DNA from: JABCPE02 sp963509715
GTDB lineage: Bacteria > Bacteroidota > Bacteroidia > Flavobacteriales > Weeksellaceae
DNA length: 26,775 nt
Assembly (NCBI GenBank): GCA_963509715.1
Contig: CAUPCB010000022.1
Span: 1 to 26,775 of the forward strand
Direction of reading: 5' to 3'
Shown: positions 22,530-26,775 of the stretch, one piece after another
Layout of the letters: each line of letters starts with the position of its first letter
Position numbering within the stretch: the first letter of the stretch is position 1
Position numbers and translations under genes: made by a program
Notes under the pieces: generated by a model
The model's input: only the letters and a program-made list of their open reading frames with translations
Databases searched by the model: none
What the model was told of the DNA's origin: nothing

Positions 22530-24434
22530 TTATTTCACTTCTTCAAAGTCAGCATCTTGGACATTATCTCCGCCTTGCTGCTGACCGCCTGCTGCGCCTG
22601 CATTTGGCTGTGCTTCGGCTTGAGCTTTGTAGAGCTCTTCAGAGGCTGCCATCCACGCTGCATCTAGTGCTTCTGTTTTAGGCTTGATAACTTCTACATT
22701 TTTCGTTTCGTAAGCTGTTTTCAACTCTGCTAATGCTGTTTCTATTCCAGCTTTTTTGTCTGCAGAAAGTTTGTCTCCAAATTCTTTCAGCTGTTTTTCA
22801 GTTTGGAAAATCAGTCCATCAGCTTTGTTTATTACTTCTGCATCTTCTTTTTTCTTCGCATCGGCAGAAGCGTTTTCTTCAGCTTCTTTTTTCATTCTTT
22901 CGATTTCCGCTTCAGAAAGTCCAGAGCTTGCCTGAATTTTGATAGACTGCTCTTTTCCTGTTCCTTTGTCCTTTGCAGAAACGCTAAGGATACCGTTAGC
23001 ATCTATATCAAAAGTTACTTCGATTTGTGGAACACCTTTTGGTGCTGGTGGAATGTCTACCAAATCAAATCTACCGATTTCCTTATTATCGTTAAACATT
23101 GGTCTCTCACCTTGTCCTACTCTGATGGTAACCGCTGGCTGATTGTCCGCCGCTGTAGAGAACACCTCTGATTTTCTTGTAGGAATAGTAGTATTCGCTT
23201 CGATTAGTTTTGTAAATACAGACCCCATAGTCTCGATTCCGAGAGAAAGCGGCGTAACATCTAATAGCAATACATCTTTCACATCTCCTGTAAGAACTCC
23301 CCCTTGGATAGCCGCACCTATAGCCACTACTTCATCTGGGTTTACTCCTTTAGAAGGCGCTTTTCCGAAGAATTTCTCTACCGCCTCCTGAATCGCTGGA
23401 ATTCTGGTAGAACCACCTACTAAGATAATCTCATCAATATCAGAAACGCTCATTCCTGCGTTAGCCAAAGCTGATTTACAAGGTTCTATCGTTCTCTCGA
23501 TAAGGTTGTGAGCCAATTGTTCAAACTTCGCTCTTGTCAAAGTTTTCACCAAGTGTTTTGGTCCTGAAGCCGTAGCTGTGATGTACGGAAGGTTGATTTC
23601 CGTTTGTGTAGAAGAAGAAAGCTCTACTTTTGCTTTTTCAGCCGCTTCTTTCAATCTTTGAAGCGCGATAGGGTCAGTTTTTAAATCTACACCTTCTTCA
23701 TTTTTAAATTCATCCGCCATCCAGTCGATGATTACATTATCAAAGTCATCTCCTCCAAGGTGAGTATCTCCGTCTGTAGCTTTCACTTCGAAAGAAGCAT
23801 TTCCATCCACTTCATACATCTCCAATACAGAGACATCATGCGTACCACCACCACAGTCAAACACTACTACATTCATGTCTTTTTTACCTACTTTGTCTAA
23901 TCCGTAAGCCAAAGCTGCTGCTGTAGGTTCGTTGATGATTCTTTCTACTTTAAGACCTGCGATTTCTCCTGCTTCTTTAGTTGCCTGTCTTTGTGCATCA
24001 TTAAAGTAAGCTGGCACGGTAATTACCGCTCTTGAAACCTCTTGTCCAAGGTAATCTTCAGCAGTTTTCTTCATTTTTTGAAGAATCATTGCAGAGATTT
24101 CTTGTGTAGTATATTCTCTATCGTCTATTTTTACTTTTACAGTGTCATTTGGGCCGCCTACCACTTCATATGGAACTCTTGAGATTTCCTCTTTATCTTT
24201 TGAGAACTGTGTTCCTATGAATCTCTTGATAGAGTAAACGGTTTTCTTTGGGTTTGTTACTGCCTGTCTTTTAGCTGGGTCACCCACTTTTCTTTCGCCA
24301 TCCTCTGTAAATGCTACGATAGAAGGCGTTGTTCTTTTTCCCTCCGCATTTGGGATTACTACTGGGTCTTTACCCTCCATTACTGCCACACATGAATTTG
24401 TTGTTCCTAAGTCAATTCCTATAATTTTGCTCAT
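22530..24434 (-). CDS. dnaK: Chaperone DnaK (Hsp70)
   Basis: A 634-residue Hsp70. It binds exposed hydrophobic peptides in an ATP-driven cycle with DnaJ and GrpE. The nucleotide-binding domain opens IGIDLGTTNSCVAVMEG and contains VITVPAYFNDAQRQATKEAG, INEPTAAALAYGLD, VVFDCGGGTHDVSVLE and ILVGGSTRIPAIQ. The linker DVLLLDVTPLSLGIET leads to the substrate domain (TTIPTRKSEVFSTAADNQPAV), then a helical lid and a tail ending in NVQDADFEEVK, the EEVK-type end of bacterial DnaK. GrpE and DnaJ genes are not adjacent. It is a single-gene unit between two terminators. The 150 bases upstream have no good TAnnTTTG match, which may mean that a heat-shock control element is used. Confidence 0.98.
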   Translation of the reverse strand: MSKIIGIDLGTTNSCVAVMEGKDPVVIPNAEGKRTTPSIVAFTEDGERKVGDPAKRQAVTNPKKTVYSIKRFIGTQFSKDKEEISRVPYEVVGGPNDTVKVKIDDREYTTQEISAMILQKMKKTAEDYLGQEVSRAVITVPAYFNDAQRQATKEAGEIAGLKVERIINEPTAAALAYGLDKVGKKDMNVVVFDCGGGTHDVSVLEMYEVDGNASFEVKATDGDTHLGGDDFDNVIIDWMADEFKNEEGVDLKTDPIALQRLKEAAEKAKVELSSSTQTEINLPYITATASGPKHLVKTLTRAKFEQLAHNLIERTIEPCKSALANAGMSVSDIDEIILVGGSTRIPAIQEAVEKFFGKAPSKGVNPDEVVAIGAAIQGGVLTGDVKDVLLLDVTPLSLGIETMGSVFTKLIEANTTIPTRKSEVFSTAADNQPAVTIRVGQGERPMFNDNKEIGRFDLVDIPPAPKGVPQIEVTFDIDANGILSVSAKDKGTGKEQSIKIQASSGLSEAEIERMKKEAEENASADAKKKEDAEVINKADGLIFQTEKQLKEFGDKLSADKKAGIETALAELKTAYETKNVEVIKPKTEALDAAWMAASEELYKAQAEAQPNAGAAGGQQQGGDNVQDADFEEVK

Positions 24435-24528
24435 AATATTTTATATTCTTTTTTATTAATAATTATTTTAATTTTTACACTTTGATTTTGTCAATATTTA
24501 TACCATTACTATTTCCGAAGCAAAGAAT

Positions 24529-24539
24529 GACAAATTGTC
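24529..24539. promoter_or_regulatory. Short palindrome upstream of dnaK
   Basis: GACAAATTGTC is a perfect five-base inverted repeat around one base, about 95 bases before the dnaK ATG. It could be an operator, but a palindrome this short in AT-rich DNA may be chance. Confidence 0.2.
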
Positions 24540-24582
24540 TTATTTATCAATTTTAAAAAATAAAATTATGACTAAAAATACA

Positions 24583-24614
24583 AAGAACTTTCATCATTAC
24601 TGACAAAAGTTCTT
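24583..24614 (-). terminator. Terminator of the acyl-CoA synthetase gene
   Basis: A perfect nine-base stem (AAGAACTTT with AAAGTTCTT) and a 14-base loop, followed on the minus strand by TGTATTTTTAG. It starts 26 bases after the synthetase stop codon. Confidence 0.75.
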
Positions 24615-24639
24615 CTTGATAATAAATTATATTTTAAAA

Positions 24640-26415
24640 CTAATCTTTATAAATTCGCTCTATTTCGTGACGAAGCTTGTCCATTACTACTTTTCTTTTA
24701 ATTTTCAAAGTAGGAGTAAGCTCTCCCCTTTCGATGGTAAATTCCTCTGGAAGCAGCATAAATTTTTTAATGTGCTCATAGGAAGATTGTCCTTTCTGCA
24801 CCTCTGCTATGATTTTTTGGAATTTCTCTTTTATATTCGGCATCTCCAAGAGTTTCATTTTTTCTGCAAGGTTCAATTTTAGATAATCCTTAAACTCAGC
24901 CAACTCCTGAGAAAGCGCCTCAAAATTAGGAACGATGAACGATGTCACATACGGTTTCCCCTCGGCTACTACAAGCGCTTGCGAAATGCTCGGATGCGTC
25001 TGTAATGGGATTTCTATAGACTGCGGCGCGATGTATTTTCCGTTGGAAGTCTTCATCAGATCCTTTATTCTATCCACTATATAGAGATTCCCATCCTCAT
25101 CGATACGCCCAGCATCTCCTGTACGGAAATATCCATCCGCGGTAAAAACTTTCGCTGTTTCCTCTGGATTTTTGTAATATTCCTTCATCACCCCATCATA
25201 CTTCACCAAAATCTCATTTTCTTCTCCTATTTTTATTTCAACTCCTGGCAGGGCAACTCCCACACTTCCGTGAACAAAATTCACATTTGGATACGCCGTA
25301 ACCGTAGCACAAGTCTCAGACAACCCATACCCTACAATTATAGGCATTCCTATGGCAGCGAAAAACTCTGAAATTTCTTTTTTCAGCATCGCACCGCCCA
25401 CAGGCATAAAGCTGAGGTTTCCACCAAGTTCGTTTCTGATTTTCTTAAAAACCAGAGCCGAATAAAATTTATATTTCAGTCCTAATAAAAACGGAATTTT
25501 TTCTCCTTTTCTTACTCTTTCTGAGTATTTCACACCTATTCTAAGCGCTCTTCGGAAAAATTCTTGTTTCAGACTGCTGGAACCTTCTATTTTATTAAGC
25601 AATACTTGATAAATTTTCTCATAAAGTCTCGGCACCGAACACATTGCCCAAGGTTTCACTTCTTTCAAAGCCTGAGAAACATCTTTTGGATTATCTAAAA
25701 CTGCCACATGTCCCCCCATTGCGAAAACGAAAGTAGACCATCCACGCTCAAAAATATGACTCAGTGGCAAAAACGCCATAGAAACCTTGTTATGAAGATT
25801 CTCTATATTAAAGAACTCTTTATGCGCTTTAATCACAGCATAAAAATTCTTATGCGTAAGCACCACTCCCTTCGGAGTCCCTGTCGTCCCAGAGGTATAA
25901 AGTATTGTAGCTGTGCTGTTTATATCTATATCCTTGTATTGGAATTCTTTATCATAAGCATCCATCCATTTAGGAAGGTAGTATTCCTGCTCTGTAGGAT
26001 TTTCCAACTGAACAGAAGAAATCACCTGCAAATCAGCAAATTCTGAATTTTGTTTAATTTCTCTAACAATCTCCAGCTGCTTCTCTGCACCCACCAAAAT
26101 GACCTTTATCTCTGTTTGTCTTAGGATAAATTCCACCTGTTCCTTGCTATTTGTAGCGTAGATAGGCACTGTAATAGCTCCTAATGACTGATTGGCAAAA
26201 TCCACCAAAACCCAGTCTTTGGAATTATCAGAAAAAATCGCTAGCCTGTCTCCTGCCCCCATTCCAAGACTGCTAAGAGCATTAGAAATTTGGGCTAATT
26301 CTTCTCCAAACTCCCTCCAGTTCTTTGATTTCCAAACTCCATTTTCCCTAAAAGACAATGCAGGTAAATCCCCAATAGTTTTAGTATTATTATGAATTAA
26401 TTTGAGTACGCTCAT
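24640..26415 (-). CDS. Long-chain fatty acid-CoA ligase (AMP-binding, COG1022 type)
   Basis: A 591-residue member of the adenylate-forming superfamily. It activates long-chain fatty acids to acyl-CoA through an acyl-AMP, for lipid synthesis or degradation. The AMP/P-loop motif is ILYTSGTTGTPKGVVLTHKN (from 171), followed by MAFLPLSHIFERGW, GYGLSETCATVTAYP (362-376), YFRTGDAGRIDEDG (from 429), VDRIKDLMKTSNGKYIAP (Arg449 and catalytic Lys460) and the small C-terminal domain ending LTPTLKIKRKVV. The KTSNGKYIAPQSIE form and overall length place it with eukaryote-like long-chain synthetases rather than E. coli FadD. It has no signal peptide and is probably peripheral to the inner membrane. It is a single-gene unit with a clear promoter and terminator. 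Substrate chain length cannot be read from the sequence. Confidence 0.93.
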   Translation of the reverse strand: MSVLKLIHNNTKTIGDLPALSFRENGVWKSKNWREFGEELAQISNALSSLGMGAGDRLAIFSDNSKDWVLVDFANQSLGAITVPIYATNSKEQVEFILRQTEIKVILVGAEKQLEIVREIKQNSEFADLQVISSVQLENPTEQEYYLPKWMDAYDKEFQYKDIDINSTATILYTSGTTGTPKGVVLTHKNFYAVIKAHKEFFNIENLHNKVSMAFLPLSHIFERGWSTFVFAMGGHVAVLDNPKDVSQALKEVKPWAMCSVPRLYEKIYQVLLNKIEGSSSLKQEFFRRALRIGVKYSERVRKGEKIPFLLGLKYKFYSALVFKKIRNELGGNLSFMPVGGAMLKKEISEFFAAIGMPIIVGYGLSETCATVTAYPNVNFVHGSVGVALPGVEIKIGEENEILVKYDGVMKEYYKNPEETAKVFTADGYFRTGDAGRIDEDGNLYIVDRIKDLMKTSNGKYIAPQSIEIPLQTHPSISQALVVAEGKPYVTSFIVPNFEALSQELAEFKDYLKLNLAEKMKLLEMPNIKEKFQKIIAEVQKGQSSYEHIKKFMLLPEEFTIERGELTPTLKIKRKVVMDKLRHEIERIYKD

Positions 26416-26435
26416 AAATATGTTATTAAGTGTTG

Positions 26436-26468
26436 CAAAGATAAAATTTTAATTACATTATGCATCAA
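26436..26468 (-). promoter_or_regulatory. Promoter of the acyl-CoA synthetase gene
   Basis: On the minus strand TTG (26468-26466), 22 bases, then TATCTTTG (26443-26436), a full match to TAnnTTTG followed by C. Transcription would start near 26430, about 15 bases before the ATG. The surrounding 150 bases are extremely AT-rich and contain no gene. Confidence 0.7.
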
Positions 26469-26571
26469 AAAAAACTTTATTTTTTCAAGAAAAAAAACTA
26501 AACATAAAATTATAAATCCTCCAACTCTTCTATATTTAGATATAAATATAATTTTTAAATATTTAAACACA

Positions 26572-26608
26572 AAATAAGAAAGTCCCATGAAACAGAACTT
26601 TCTTATTT
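26572..26608 (-). terminator. Terminator of the metF-like gene
   Basis: A perfect 12-base stem (AAATAAGAAAGT with ACTTTCTTATTT) with a 13-base loop, followed on the minus strand by TGTGTTT. It begins 14 bases after the metF-like stop codon. The T-tract is modest, but the stem is long. Confidence 0.7.
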
Positions 26609-26621
26609 AAACTTTATCGTT

Positions 26622-26775
26622 TTAAAAAACTTCATTTACTATCTGCTTCACCCCCTCACTGCGTCCCATAGAGTAATAATGCAGTGCAGGAACCCCCCTT
26701 TCTTTCAGCTCTTTACTTTGAGCTGTACACCATTCTATTCCCACCTGTTTTATATCAGCAGCAGATTTACATTAT
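26622..26775 (-). pseudogene. metF: 3' end of a metF-like gene with an in-frame stop
   Basis: A 49-residue tail resembles the C-terminus of 5,10-methylenetetrahydrofolate reductase (KQVGIEWCTAQSKELKERG, then VPALHYYSMGRSEGVKQ and NEVF at the end). This flavoenzyme makes 5-methyltetrahydrofolate for methionine synthesis. The match to the family's GVPxLHxYxMG ending is good. Immediately before the first readable codon (Cys, TGT at 26771-26769) is an in-frame TAA at 26774-26772, and the other two frames also close within about 20 bases of the edge. Either the gene carries a nonsense mutation, the base is a sequencing error, or the fragment is a relic. The rest lies outside the window, so the pseudogene label is provisional. 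Confidence 0.5.

Noticed and set aside
22803..23391. Several plus-strand frames opposite dnaK
   Set aside because: They result from the codon usage of dnaK on the other strand and show no protein-like pattern.
1..26775. CRISPR array, tRNA or rRNA genes, transposases, integrases, replication origin
   Set aside because: No regularly spaced repeats, cloverleaf sequences, recognised rRNA blocks or mobile-element proteins were seen. This was a manual reading, so a divergent tRNA could still be missed.

Overview
The window looks like a low-GC chromosome segment from a member of the Bacteroidota, most likely order Flavobacteriales and close to the Chryseobacterium/Riemerella/Elizabethkingia group. 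Three things point there: a complete sprA gene (the outer-membrane translocon of the type IX secretion system) directly behind ruvA; near-absence of Shine-Dalgarno sequences; and several promoters of the Bacteroidota type (TTG or TTTG, about 17-22 bases, then TAnnTTTG). The taxonomic call is inference from protein style and gene order.

Layout. Positions 1-7879 (minus strand) hold ruvA, sprA and the start of a small lipoprotein gene in one tight transcription unit. A YejK/NdpA-like nucleoid-associated protein (7919-8932, minus) and lipB (9028-9729, plus) are divergent. A small outer-membrane barrel (9787-10314, minus) is followed by a central carbon block on the minus strand: glpX-rpe (12062 to 10427) and tkt-fba-sugE (15421 to 12138). 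These cover sugar-phosphate interconversion (transketolase, class II aldolase, class II FBPase, ribulose-phosphate epimerase), and a guanidinium-type SMR exporter is translationally coupled to the aldolase. Between tkt and the next gene is a 24-codon small ORF with its own promoter-like sequence and terminator-like hairpin. Positions 15655-18199 encode a LuxR/NarL-type response regulator and its TPR-containing histidine kinase, divergent from an outer-membrane barrel gene (18454-19173) with a structured leader.

Positions 19385-22343 are a defence module, the McrBC type IV (modification-dependent) restriction system. It has a clear promoter containing a G-rich tract and is bracketed by two nearly identical 41-bp palindromic elements. 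Beyond it lie dnaK, a long-chain acyl-CoA synthetase gene, and the 3' end of a metF-like gene that has an in-frame stop codon right at the window edge.

Most genes are ordinary housekeeping genes. The items most worth a second look are the small ORF in front of tkt, the paired palindromes and G-rich promoter spacer of mcrBC, the hairpin leader of the 18454 barrel gene, and the apparent nonsense codon in metF. I found no tRNA, rRNA, CRISPR array, transposase or phage genes. No gap between genes exceeds about 255 bases.
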